From NCBI RefSeq assembly GCF_007954505.1, contig NZ_CP042412.1, positions 1,488,001 through 1,552,000 of the forward strand: DNA of 64,000 nucleotides, in the 5' to 3' direction. This DNA comes from Microbacterium sp. CBA3102. GTDB lineage: Bacteria; Actinomycetota; Actinomycetes; Actinomycetales; Microbacteriaceae. The stretch's first letter is position 1. Each line of letters begins with the position of its first letter. Under the pieces are notes generated by a model. The model saw nothing but the letters and a program-made list of their open reading frames with translations. It was not told the origin of the DNA and did no database searches. Of the stretch, positions 41,708 through 53,037 are shown piece by piece. The position numbers and the translations under genes were made by a program.

Positions 41708-44508
41708 ATGAGAACCAGACGCGGAATCGGTGCCCTTGCGGTGACGTGCGCCCTCACCCTGCTCGGCGGGACCGCGGCGACGCCCGCGCTCGCCGCGGCC
41801 CCGCCGCTCGACGAAGGCTTCACCGATGCCACTGCGACGCAGCCGCCGGCGGGATGGTCGGTCGACAACACCAATGTCGACGGCATGCGCACCGAGTGGC
41901 AGGGCTGGTCGTTCCACACGCCGGCCGAGGTCGTGTCGGCGTGGGGGAACAGCGGAGACCGTGGTTCCTTCTCCCGCGCGGAGGGGATCACCGCGGTCGT
42001 GCACTCCGACGCGAACCGGCCGACGCAGGGGCGCTTCAGCTCGGTGCTGTGGGCTCCCGAGGTCGACCTCCAGAGCGGCGACGGTGCGGTGCGGGTGGTC
42101 TTCGACAGCCACTACAAGCAGGGACAGGCACCGCAGACCGCTCAGCTGGTGGCTCGGTTCGACGACGAAGCGCCCGTCGTGGTCGAGTCGTTCGCGCGGA
42201 ACCGGCTCGACGAGCAGGTGGATGTCTCGATCCCGGTGCCGGCGGGAGTCGACGCCGTCACGGTGGGCTGGTCGTATGCCGAGAGCAGCAACAACTGGTT
42301 CTGGATGATCGACGACGTGCAGATCAGCGAGGCGCCCCCGGCCGATTCGACACCGCGAATCCTCTCCGCGTCCAAGCCCGTCGCGACGGCGGGTGCGACG
42401 GTGCCGGTCACGATCGGCGGCCTCCGCCCCGGCCAGCAGCTGACCGCGACGTGGGGGGACTCCGCCACTCCGATCCCGGGTATCCCCGTGGCCGACGCCG
42501 CCGGGGAGACCTCGTTCTCCGTCACCCTGCCCGAAGACCTCACCCCCGGCTACGTGGCGCTGTCGCTCGGAGGCGCCGGCATCGTCTCGACGTCGCTCGA
42601 GATCACGGTGCTCGCGGCAGGCGATCCGGACTCGGCGACCACCGAACCGCTGCTCTGGTTCGACGGCTTCGAGAAGGACACCTGGACCACGACGGGTGCG
42701 TGGTCGCTGTCGACTCTCGACAGCGTGGTCGGGCAGTACGGAACCGACCGCCGACACGCGTTCACCCGGGCCTCGGGACGGATCGCGGTGGCGGAAGCGA
42801 CGGAGGGGGCGTTCTCGGGCACCCTGACATCGGCACCGATCGCCGTCACGGCGGGGGACACGCTCGAGGTGCGCCTCGACAGTCACTACCGCAAGCGCGG
42901 TGGGGGACAGCAGGGATCGGTGACGGCCCTCTTCGACGACGGGACCGAGGCCGTGCTGCGCGAGCTCTCCGATGCGGATGAGGAGTCCGCGCGACTCCGT
43001 CTGCCGGTCGCGGTGCCCGCGGGCGCGTCGTCGATGAGCATTCGATTCGGGTTCGAGGCCGCGAGCGCCGCGGGGTCGTGGATGCTCGACGACGTGCAGG
43101 TGCTGCGCCCGCTCGCCCCGCTCGCCGAGGGGGTCGAGGCGGACGCGGTCGTCGACATCTTCAGCGACGTGCAGGGAGCGACGACCCGGCTGAGCCAGAA
43201 CGTGCTTCCCGGCTTCCGTGCGATGCCGCAGGCGGCGGATGTGCTGGTGTCGAACGGCGATCTCGTCAGCACGGGGTCGACCGCCAACTACACCTCCTAT
43301 CTGTCGGCGCTCGCCGCGGGGGGCGGGGCGACTACGGCACGGTCGTCTCGACGATCGGCAACCACGAGTACTACGGCAGTGAGGGATCGGCGGTGTATCA
43401 GAAGCGCTTCCTCGACTCCACCGGTATGCGTGAGATCGGCGGGCAGGGCGGACTGTGGGGAGAGGTCCTCGTCGACGGGCAGCTTCCCCTGATCTGGATC
43501 GGGAGCGAGTTCTACGACTACGCGGCGAAGACCGGCTCGGGCCCGTTCATCGACTTCAGCCAGGAGCAGTTCACCTGGCTGCGCGACCGGCTCGCGCACT
43601 GGCGTGCCCAGGACAGGCCGGTGCTGCTGTTCTCGCACCACCTGCTGCCCTACTCGGTCTCGGGGTCGTACGCGCGGTTCTACAAGAACGACTACGGCCA
43701 GGAAGAGGCTCGCTTCGCCGCGCTCCTCGCGCAGAACCCGAACGTCATCATGTTCAACGGCCACACGCACTGGTCGCCGACGCTGAATGACTGGAGCGCC
43801 GAGCTGCGGACGGATCCGAGCCTCGCCCATGCCCCGACGGTCGTGAACACCGGAGCGGTGACCACGATGTACGGGCCGAGCGGCGACTGGGAGGAGAAGG
43901 CCGTCGGCGGTGCCGATCCGGTCGGACTGCGCGCCGCGCTGTACGACGACCGCGTACGGGTCACGGTGTACTCCTTCTCCTCCACCGGCGCGACGGACAT
44001 CAAGCACGTCGACGTCCCGCGGCCGACGGCGGCTCCGGTCGATCCCGTCGATCCCGTCGATCCGGTCGATCCCACCCTGGAACTGAGCACGCAGAACGTC
44101 GCAGCGGGCGGCCGGGTCACGATCGCGGCCACCGGATTCCCTGCCGACACCGAGGTCGAGATCGAGCTGCGCTCCACACCGGTGCGGGTGGGCGCGGCGA
44201 CCGCCGACGCCGACGGGGCGTTCCGCACGGTCGTCACGATCCCTTCGACGACGCCGGCCGGTGCTCACGCGCTGGCGGCGATCCTGCCAGACGGGACCGA
44301 GGTGACCGCCCCGCTCACCGTCACGGGCGCGGGTGAGGGACCGGGCGGCGTCGCGCCGGGCTCGGGTAGCGGGGCGGATGCACCGTCGACCGGCGGGGGG
44401 CTGGCGGCCACCGGCGGTGAGCCCGGCTGGTTCCTCCTCGGCGGCAGCCTGCTGCTCGTGGCGCTCGGCGGGTTCCTCCTCGTCCGGAGGCGCCGCGCGG
44501 GCAGCTGA
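41708..44508 (+). pseudogene. Frameshifted wall-anchored calcineurin-like metallophosphatase
   Basis: Two frames together encode one protein of about 933 residues. The first frame from ATG 41708 has a signal peptide (ends near ALAAAPP), two beta-sandwich modules and the first half of a metallophosphatase domain (IFSDVQG, SNGDLVSTG), then becomes nonsense and stops at 43492. The second frame resumes with GDYGTVVSTIGNHEYYG, FSHHLLP and FNGHTHW, the rest of the metal-binding motifs. It is followed by a VDP-repeat linker, an Ig-like module, LAATG, a membrane helix and RRRR. The switch falls in the GGGGGGCGGGG tract (43318-43328); adding one G restores the frame. LAxTG is the class E sortase signal. 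Whether this is a true mutation, a slippage switch or a sequencing error cannot be told from one sequence. Confidence 0.85.
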
Positions 44509-44527
44509 GAGCCTTCCGTTCCCCCTA

Positions 44528-44570
44528 TCGCCGGGGCGGCGCCGAGGTCGACTCGACGCCGCCCCGGCGA
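44528..44570 (+). terminator. Terminator-like hairpin after the metallophosphatase
   Basis: Perfect 14-bp arms TCGCCGGGGCGGCG (44528-44541) and CGCCGCCCCGGCGA (44557-44570), 20 bp after the stop. There is no T-tract. Confidence 0.65.
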
Positions 44571-44610
44571 TGGGTACTACTCCCCATCGAGCGGTTCTCG
44601 GGCACGCGGT

Positions 44611-44616
44611 TAGGAT
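44611..44616 (+). promoter_or_regulatory. Possible -10 element of the Ig/FN3-kinase-FHA operon
   Basis: TAGGAT, a good actinobacterial -10, lies 77 bp before the first start codon. The -35 region (CGAGCG with a 17-bp spacer) is weak. It is the best candidate in the 184-bp gap. Confidence 0.35.
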
Positions 44617-44692
44617 GAACGGGTGCGTCGTCGGCCAGACGGGCCCGCGCACGAGTGATCACAGAGTGTCACCCTGGGGGGGAAAACCGGGA

Positions 44693-47600
44693 ATGAAGGC
44701 GTTGTCATGGATGCGCGCGCGACCGAAGACGCTGGCGTCCGCGGCGGGTGTCACGGTCGGGGTCATCGCCCTCACCACGATGGCCTTCACGTATGAAGGG
44801 TTCCCGACCACCAAGGTCGACCTGAACGACGGCGGCGTCTGGATCACCAAGACCTCGAGCCTGCTCGTCGGGCACTTCAACAACGAGTCCACGGTCCTCG
44901 ACGGCGGTCTGCGCACCACGAGCGAGAACTACGACATCCTCCAGGCCGCAGCGAACGTGCTCGTCGTCGACGAGAGTGCATCGACCGTGACGGCGATCGA
45001 CCCGGCACGGGTCTCGCTCGGAGATTCGGCGATCATCCCCTCCACCGCCAAGGTCGCGATGGGTGCGAACACGGCGGCGATCCTGGATGAGAAGTCCGGA
45101 GATCTCTGGGTCGTCCCGGTGAAGGGCATCGCGTCGTTCGAGATCGAGGCGGCGGAACCCGTCGCCGAGCTGGGCGAGAACGCCGACGTCACCGTCGCCG
45201 ATGACGGCACGGTGTTCGCACTCTCCGCCGAGCGCGGCGAGGTCGTGACCGTTCCCGTCGACAACGAAGGTGCGCCGCGGGACACCTCCACGGCTTCGGT
45301 CGGCGAGGTCGATGCGGCCGCGAAGCCGACGATCACCGCCGTGGGTCGCACGCCCGTGGTGTTCGACGAGGCGGCGGGCGTCGTCACGACCCCGGGCGGC
45401 TTCCGCACGGAGGTCCCGGGCGCGAAGGATGCCGTGCTGCAACAGGCGTCCGCCGCGAACGACGCGGTCGCGATCGCCACCCCGTCCGCTCTGGTGCGTG
45501 TGCCGCTCGACGGCAGCGACCCCGAAGAGACCTCGGCCGGTAGCGCGGGTACGGCCGCCGCACCGGTCTGGCTCCGCGGCTGCACCTACGGTGCCTGGGC
45601 GGGTTCGGCGACCTTCATCCGGGAATGCCCCGGCGATTCCAACGACGTGAACTCCCCGATCGAGGGAGCAGAGGATTCCGCGAACCTGACCTTCCGCGTG
45701 AACCGGGACGTGATCATCCTCAACGATGCCGTCGGCGGTGCCGCCTGGATGGCCAACGAGAGCCTGCAGCGCGTCGACAACTGGAACGACCTGACTCCGC
45801 CCGAGGGTGAGACGGAGAACGAGGAGGACTCGACCGAGGAGACCGTCGAGACCACCCTTCCGGAGCGCAGCGAGCAGAACACCCCGCCGATCGCGGAGGA
45901 CGACTCCTACGGTGTGCGGCCGGGTGCCACGACGCTGCTCCCCGTGCTCGACAACGACAACGACCCCGACGGGGATGTGCTCGTCGCGGCCCTCGCCGAG
46001 GCACAGCCCGCGATCGGCACCGTCCAGCCGATCAACAACGGCGGCTCGCTTCAGATCGCCGTCGAAGAGAAGGCCTCCGGTACCGCGAGTTTCACCTATG
46101 AGGTCGACGACGGACGCGGCGGCAAGGACACGGCCGTCGTGTCGCTCGCCGTGCACGACTGGAACGAGAACGGCGCTCCGACGCCCAAGCGCAAGACCGC
46201 GCTCGCCGTGGAGACCGGTGGCACGATCTCGTACAACATCCTCCCCGACTGGATCGATCCCGACGGCGACGACATCTATCTGAAGGAGGTGGTCGCGGCT
46301 CCCGGCGACGAGGTCGACTTCAGCAAGGACGGTCAGATCACCTACAAGGCCACCGCCAGCCTGCAAGGACGCAAAGACGTGCAGGTGACCGTGGCGGACG
46401 CCTTCGGGAAGCTGGGCACGTCGACGATCGCGCTCGATGTCCGGCCGCAGGGCTCGACCAACCCGAAGACCAACGCCGACCACGTCATCACCAAGGTGGG
46501 CGAGCAGGTCACCATCGCGCCGACGGCGAATGACACGAGCACCTCCCGTGAGCCGCTGCGCCTCAGCCGGGTTCTCGACACCCCGGGCGCGACGATCATC
46601 CCGAACACCCCGAACAAGACCTTCTCCTTCATGGCGGAGAAGGCCGGGGTCTACTACGTGCAGTACCAGGTCACCACCGGGCCCAAGAACGGCGAGGGTC
46701 TCGTCCGCGTCGACGTGATGCCCGAATCGGAGACCGACCTCCCGCCGGTCGCCGTTCGTGACGTCGCGCTCCTGCCCACCGGCGGGGATGTGCTGCTCGG
46801 CGTGCTCAACAACGACACCGATCCCGGCGGGGGGATCCTCGTGGTGCAGTCGGTGTCGCTGGAGCCGAACAGCGGCATCTCGGTCTCGGTGCTCAACCAC
46901 GAGACGCTGCGCATCACCGATCAGGGAGCGCTCGAGGAGCAGGTGCGGATCAAGTACCGGATCTCGAACGGCTCGAAGTCGGCCGAGGGTGAGGTCGTGG
47001 TGATCCCCATCCCCGCGCCGGACGAACTCCTCCAGCCGATCGCCAACCCGGATACGGCGACCGTGCGCGCCGGCGATGTGGTCACGATCCCGGTGCTCGA
47101 CAACGACACGCATCCCAGCGACGACGTCATGCACCTCGAGCCGGAGCTCATCGAGCCCTTCGTCGACCCGGAAGACGGCGAGGCGTTCGTCTCGCAGGAC
47201 GCGGTGCGCTTCAAAGCGGGCCCGGAGGCCAAGACGGTGTACCTCACCTATGAGGTCGTCGACTCGCGCCAGCAGAAGGCCGCCGGCTACGTCACCATCC
47301 AGATCCTGCCGATCGACGAGGAGAAGAACGCCGCTCCGCGTCCTCAAGACCTCGTGGCGCGCACGCTCGCCGGCACCGAGGTGAACATCGCGGTGCCGCT
47401 GGACGGCATCGACACCGACGGCGACTCCGTGGAGCTGGTCGGCCTCGATTCGAGTCCGAGCAAGGGACGGGTGCTCAACGGGCCGAACTACTTCACATAC
47501 GAGGCGTTCGACGGGGCGTCCGGCGTCGACGTGTTCAAGTACCGCGTGCGCGATCGACTCGGCAAGGAGGGCGTCGCCACGATCCGCGTCGGCATCGCCC

Positions 47601-50600
47601 CCGCGGAGGAGATCAACCAGCCGCCGTATGCGGTGAAGGACGCCGTGGTCGTGCGACCGGGGCGTGAGATCGCCGTGCCCGTCCTCGCGAACGACTCCGA
47701 TCCCGAGGGCGACAAGGTCTCCCTCGTCAAGGACGGGCTCGAGCTTCCGGAGGGGTTGGATGCGCGGGTCTCCGGTGACCGCGTGCTCGTTCAGGCACCC
47801 GACGCGCCCACCGAGACCTCGCTGCAGTACACCGTGTCGGATTCCCGCGGGGCGACGGCGATGGCGACCCTGCAGATCACGGTCGACGAAGACGTTCCCC
47901 TGCAAGCTCCCGTCGCACGCGACGACCGATTGCAGCCCGCGGATCTGAAGGACGGCGGACTGACCGCGGACCTCGACATCCTGGCCAATGACGAAGACCC
48001 GGACGGCACGACCGACCGGCTCACGGTCGATGTCGGCGAAGGCGGCGCACGGCTCGAGAACGGGAAGGTGCGCGTCACCGTCACGGACGAGCTGCAGTTG
48101 ATCCGGTACACCCTCACCGACCGCGACGACCTGCAGGCGTCGGCGTTCATCTTCGTCCCCTCGCGGGCAGACCTTCGCCCGACGCTCACGTCGACGAAGC
48201 CGCTCGAAGTGGTCAGCGGCGAGACCGAGATCCTGCCGCTGTCGAAGTACGTGACGGTGGCGGGCGGCGGCGACGTCGTCATCACCGAGAAGGCGAAGAT
48301 CAGCGCGAGCCATGCCGACGGCGCAGATCTCCTCCAAGACGCGAAGACACTGGTCTACACGTCCGCCGACGGCTACTTCGGGCCTGACGCGCTCACGTTC
48401 GAGGTCACGGACGGCGATGGGCCCGACGACCCGGAGGGGCGCAAGGCCACGCTCAGCATCCCCATCAACGTGCTGCCGCCGGAGAACCAGCAGCCGACGT
48501 TCGTCCAGGGACAGGTCAACGTGGCACCCGGTGAATCGGCGGTCGCGCTGGACCTCGCCGCGCTGACCGACGACCCCGACCCCGAAGACAAGGGGAAGCA
48601 CGACTACGCACTCGTCGGCGGCGAGGGCAAGGGCGTCTCCGCGCGGGTCGACGGCGACGAACTCCGCGTGGAAGCGTCGTCGAACGCCAAGAAGGGGACG
48701 ACGGTCACGCTGAAGCTCCGCGTGTCCGACGGCACGACCGAGCCGGTGGAGGGCACCGTCACGGTGCTCGTCACAGCATCGACCCGTCCCATGCCCGCGG
48801 CCAACACCGACACCATCTCCGAAGCGGATGCGGGCGAGACCTTCACGGTCCCCGCTCTCGCCAACGACTTCAACCCGTTCCCCGAGACCCCGCTGAAGAT
48901 CGTGTCCGCGGTGACCGAGTCCGGCGGCGGCGAGGTCGGCTTCACCGACGACCAGGTGACCATCACTCCGACGAAGTCGTTCGTGGGCACGCTCGTCGTC
49001 CGCTATCGCATCCAGGACGCGACGGAGGACCCCGATCGGGAGGTCAACGGACAGATCGTCGTTACGGTGCAGGACGTTCCGGACGCGCCCGGGGTTCCGG
49101 TCATCGCGAGCGTGCAGGACCGCACGGTCGTGGTGTCGTTCTCCGCGCCGTCGAACAACGGAGCCGAGATCACGAAGTACACCGTGAGGTCCGTGGGCGG
49201 GAACCCGTACACCAAGGAGTGCCAGTCCACGACGTGCACGCTCGACGGCCTCACCAACAACGTCGAATACACGTTCCAGGTGACCGCGACCAACCGTGTG
49301 GGCGAGTCGCAGCCCTCCGCGGCCTCCGCCCCGGCGCGGCCCGATGCGCGTCCCGACACACCGAACCCGCCCACCCTGGACTTCGGAGACAAGTCCCTCA
49401 AGGTGGCCTGGAAGACGCCGAGCACCCCGGGCTCGCCGGTCGAGCGGTACACGCTCGAGATCTCGCCCGCGCCGCCGTCCGGCGTCACGCAGAAGGAGGT
49501 CACGGGCAACTCCACCACGTGGGAAGGGCTCGAGAACGGCTCGGACTACCAGGTGCGGGTCCAGGCGCACAACAGGGCCCCCGACCCCTCCAGTTGGAGC
49601 GGCTGGTCCGCCTCCGAGATCCCGGCCGGCCCGCCGAAGGCTCCCGCCGCGCCCACGACGACCGAGCTCGCCCCGGTCGGCGACCAGGCCCAGATGCAGG
49701 TGAACTGGGTCGCGCCCGACAACAACGGTGACGCCATCCAGGTATACCGTCTCGAGATCCTGCAGGGCGGCCAGGTCGTGAACACGCTGACCCCCGGGCC
49801 CGAGGCGCGGAGCCAGGCCATCCAGGTCCAACCCTCCCAGACCCCGTACACCTACCGCATCCAGGCCTACAACAAGGCCGGGTGGGGCGAGATGAGTGCG
49901 CAGTCGGCCCCTCGCCGCGGGGTCATCCCGCCGGGAGCGCCGACGGGCCTGAAGGTCACGGACGGGGATCGCAGTCTCACCCTCGCCTTCAACGCCGGTT
50001 CCAGCGGTGGGGCGGCGAGCAACGAGATCAGCTACCAGTACCGTCTGAACGGCGGCGGCGGATGGTCGGCCCTTCCCGGAAACCAGAAGATCGGTGGACT
50101 GACCAACGGAACCTCCTACAGTGTCGAGGTGCGCGCCGTCGCGAACGTCAGCGGCTCCACGTACGCGGGAGCCGCATCGAAGTCGGCCAGCGGCAAGCCG
50201 TACGGCAAGCCGCACGCCCCGTCGGTCAGCGCGGATCCGCTCTCCACCCAGGTGCGTCTGAAGTGGAACGCCAACGGTTCCGACAACGGACGACCCATCG
50301 AGAACGTGCAGATCAGCATCGATGGCGGCGGCTGGCAGAACGTGAGCAAGACCGGCTCGACCGACGTCGGGAACGGGCACAGCCAGACGCACTCGATCCG
50401 CGCCCGCGCGCAGGACTCGACGGGCGCCTGGTCCGATCCCAGTGGGACCGCATCCGCGACCTCTTCGCCCCCGCCGCAGCCCCGCGCCTGGGTGACGAGA
50501 GGCACGGCCGGGAACTGGCCAGGGCAGTGCACCGACGGCACCTGCGCGAAGTTCGTCATCAACACCTCGAACTTCCCGGCCGGGAAGTACCAGGTGTGGT

Positions 50601-50767
50601 GCAACAGCAACGCGCCGACCGCAGGACCGAGGTTCGCGGGCGGCTCGAGTTGGAACATCCCCGCCAACGGCTCCATCGAGATCGGCTGCTTCCACGGCGC
50701 GGGTGGCCGTGGCTACGAGGTGTGGGTCACGATCGGCAACACCGACTACGAACGCCGTGCCTGGTAG
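44693..50767 (+). CDS. Giant membrane-tethered surface protein with Ig-like and fibronectin type III repeats
   Basis: 2024 residues from ATG 44693 (ribosome site GGGGGGAAAA); the frame from 44333 overlaps the phosphatase and is rejected. A basic N-terminus and one membrane helix (about 13-33) put the rest outside. Residues 35-390 are a beta-rich, propeller-like region, then an acidic linker. About eleven Ig/cadherin-like repeats follow (VLDNDxDPDGD-type turns at 410-1460), then five FN3 domains (about 1465-1920). A terminal module has four cysteines (GQCTDGTCAKF, VWCNS, IGCFHG). There is no sortase signal. It is the first gene of the kinase/FHA operon and resembles the FN3 protein of the bifidobacterial PFNA cluster; an adhesin, wall scaffold or signal sensor is likely. 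Confidence 0.92.
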   Translation: MKALSWMRARPKTLASAAGVTVGVIALTTMAFTYEGFPTTKVDLNDGGVWITKTSSLLVGHFNNESTVLDGGLRTTSENYDILQAAANVLVVDESASTVTAIDPARVSLGDSAIIPSTAKVAMGANTAAILDEKSGDLWVVPVKGIASFEIEAAEPVAELGENADVTVADDGTVFALSAERGEVVTVPVDNEGAPRDTSTASVGEVDAAAKPTITAVGRTPVVFDEAAGVVTTPGGFRTEVPGAKDAVLQQASAANDAVAIATPSALVRVPLDGSDPEETSAGSAGTAAAPVWLRGCTYGAWAGSATFIRECPGDSNDVNSPIEGAEDSANLTFRVNRDVIILNDAVGGAAWMANESLQRVDNWNDLTPPEGETENEEDSTEETVETTLPERSEQNTPPIAEDDSYGVRPGATTLLPVLDNDNDPDGDVLVAALAEAQPAIGTVQPINNGGSLQIAVEEKASGTASFTYEVDDGRGGKDTAVVSLAVHDWNENGAPTPKRKTALAVETGGTISYNILPDWIDPDGDDIYLKEVVAAPGDEVDFSKDGQITYKATASLQGRKDVQVTVADAFGKLGTSTIALDVRPQGSTNPKTNADHVITKVGEQVTIAPTANDTSTSREPLRLSRVLDTPGATIIPNTPNKTFSFMAEKAGVYYVQYQVTTGPKNGEGLVRVDVMPESETDLPPVAVRDVALLPTGGDVLLGVLNNDTDPGGGILVVQSVSLEPNSGISVSVLNHETLRITDQGALEEQVRIKYRISNGSKSAEGEVVVIPIPAPDELLQPIANPDTATVRAGDVVTIPVLDNDTHPSDDVMHLEPELIEPFVDPEDGEAFVSQDAVRFKAGPEAKTVYLTYEVVDSRQQKAAGYVTIQILPIDEEKNAAPRPQDLVARTLAGTEVNIAVPLDGIDTDGDSVELVGLDSSPSKGRVLNGPNYFTYEAFDGASGVDVFKYRVRDRLGKEGVATIRVGIAPAEEINQPPYAVKDAVVVRPGREIAVPVLANDSDPEGDKVSLVKDGLELPEGLDARVSGDRVLVQAPDAPTETSLQYTVSDSRGATAMATLQITVDEDVPLQAPVARDDRLQPADLKDGGLTADLDILANDEDPDGTTDRLTVDVGEGGARLENGKVRVTVTDELQLIRYTLTDRDDLQASAFIFVPSRADLRPTLTSTKPLEVVSGETEILPLSKYVTVAGGGDVVITEKAKISASHADGADLLQDAKTLVYTSADGYFGPDALTFEVTDGDGPDDPEGRKATLSIPINVLPPENQQPTFVQGQVNVAPGESAVALDLAALTDDPDPEDKGKHDYALVGGEGKGVSARVDGDELRVEASSNAKKGTTVTLKLRVSDGTTEPVEGTVTVLVTASTRPMPAANTDTISEADAGETFTVPALANDFNPFPETPLKIVSAVTESGGGEVGFTDDQVTITPTKSFVGTLVVRYRIQDATEDPDREVNGQIVVTVQDVPDAPGVPVIASVQDRTVVVSFSAPSNNGAEITKYTVRSVGGNPYTKECQSTTCTLDGLTNNVEYTFQVTATNRVGESQPSAASAPARPDARPDTPNPPTLDFGDKSLKVAWKTPSTPGSPVERYTLEISPAPPSGVTQKEVTGNSTTWEGLENGSDYQVRVQAHNRAPDPSSWSGWSASEIPAGPPKAPAAPTTTELAPVGDQAQMQVNWVAPDNNGDAIQVYRLEILQGGQVVNTLTPGPEARSQAIQVQPSQTPYTYRIQAYNKAGWGEMSAQSAPRRGVIPPGAPTGLKVTDGDRSLTLAFNAGSSGGAASNEISYQYRLNGGGGWSALPGNQKIGGLTNGTSYSVEVRAVANVSGSTYAGAASKSASGKPYGKPHAPSVSADPLSTQVRLKWNANGSDNGRPIENVQISIDGGGWQNVSKTGSTDVGNGHSQTHSIRARAQDSTGAWSDPSGTASATSSPPPQPRAWVTRGTAGNWPGQCTDGTCAKFVINTSNFPAGKYQVWCNSNAPTAGPRFAGGSSWNIPANGSIEIGCFHGAGGRGYEVWVTIGNTDYERRAW

Positions 50768-50803
50768 CGGCGCCCCTTCCATCCGAGAGGAAGCAGTACT
50801 CCC

Positions 50804-51774
<971 letters not shown>

Positions 51775-51775
<1 letters not shown>

Positions 51776-53037
51776 TGACCGCGGAGGCCCTTCAGGCGTC
51801 GACGCCGCCGACGGAACGCGACGCCGGATGGCGTGACATCGCGGCCGTCCTCGGTGCCCGTGCCCTGACGCGCCTCCGGAAGATCACCGCGGCGATCCGT
51901 CCGCTCGCGTGGGTGCTGATGTCCCTCGCCATCGTGTTCTGGGTGCTCGGACAGATCGCCGGCTGGGCGGAGTTCACGGTCGCCGCCGTTGTGATCGCGA
52001 TCGCCGTCACCCTGTGCGCGCTGTTCCTCATCGGCCGCACCGCCTACGACGTGTCGCTCGACCTCGCCCGCACCCGTGTGGTGGTGGGGGAGCGCGCGGT
52101 CGGCGCACTCACCCTCGCCAACCGTGGCAACAGGGCGATCCTGCCCTCGCGCGTGGTGCTCCCGGTGGGGGCCGGTCGTGGGGAGTTCGGGATCCAGCGC
52201 CTGGCCCCCGGAGAGGAGGCGGAGGAGCTCTTCGCCATCCCGACCCAGAAGCGCGGCGTCGTCAAGGTCGGACCCGTGAGCGTCGTGCGCGGAGACCCGC
52301 TCGGTCTCTTCGAACGGGCGCACCGCCGCGACGACCCGGTGGACCTGTTCGTGCATCCGCGCACCGTGCTGTTCGACGGACAGTCCCTCGGCTACCTGCG
52401 CGACCTGGAGGGGCTTCCGGCCACGGACCTCTCGCGCGACGACGTCTCCTTCCACGCGCTTCTGGAGTATCAGCCGGGCGATGACCTGCGTCATGTGCAC
52501 TGGCGTTCGACCGCCCGCACCGGCACGATGATGGTCCGCCAGTACGAGGAGACGCGGCGTTCCCACTTCGTGATCGGTCTGTCGCGCTCGCTGTCCGACT
52601 ACGCGACCGCCGAGGACTTCGAGCTCGGTATCTCGGCCGCGGGCTCGATCGGCCTCCGCGCGCTCCGCGACTCGCAGCGCGTCGACGTGCGCGTGCAGGG
52701 GCGCGAGCTCCCGGCCGGCACCGGAAAGCAGCTGTTGGACTCCCTCTCCGCCGTCGAGGGCAGCAAGCCGCGCGAGGGCGGCATCGCCGACCTCGCCGGG
52801 ATCGTGTCGGTCACGATGCCTCTCGCCAGTGTGGTGGTGCTCGTGTGCGGCTCGCGGGTGCGCTCCGACGATCTGCGCCTCGCGTGCTCGCGGCTGCCCT
52901 TCGGCGCGAAGGCGCTGGCCGTCGTCGCCGACACCAGCGTGTCCGCTCCGACGCTTCGGCGGATCGGTGACGCGGACGTGGTTACCGTCGGCGCGCTCGA
53001 ACAGATTCCGCTCGCTCTGCAGAAGGTTCTCGCATGA
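51775..53037 (+). CDS. DUF58 domain membrane protein
   Basis: 420 residues. Two N-terminal hydrophobic segments (about 42-60 and 64-85) precede a cytoplasmic or peripheral domain. That domain holds the DUF58 core (DLSRDDVSFHALLEYQPGDDLRHVHWRSTART, given here as the region near residues 220-250). A von Willebrand A-like fold follows. DUF58 proteins work with MoxR ATPases in envelope-complex assembly; their exact chemistry is unknown. ATG 51775 overlaps the MoxR stop by 1 bp, and its own stop overlaps the next gene by 4 bp. Confidence 0.93.

Noticed and set aside
43078..43492. Programmed -1 ribosomal frameshift in the metallophosphatase
   Set aside because: The G-run could in principle slip, but no X-XXY-YYZ slippery heptamer followed by a spaced pseudoknot was evident. 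A mutation, phase variation or sequencing error is simpler.
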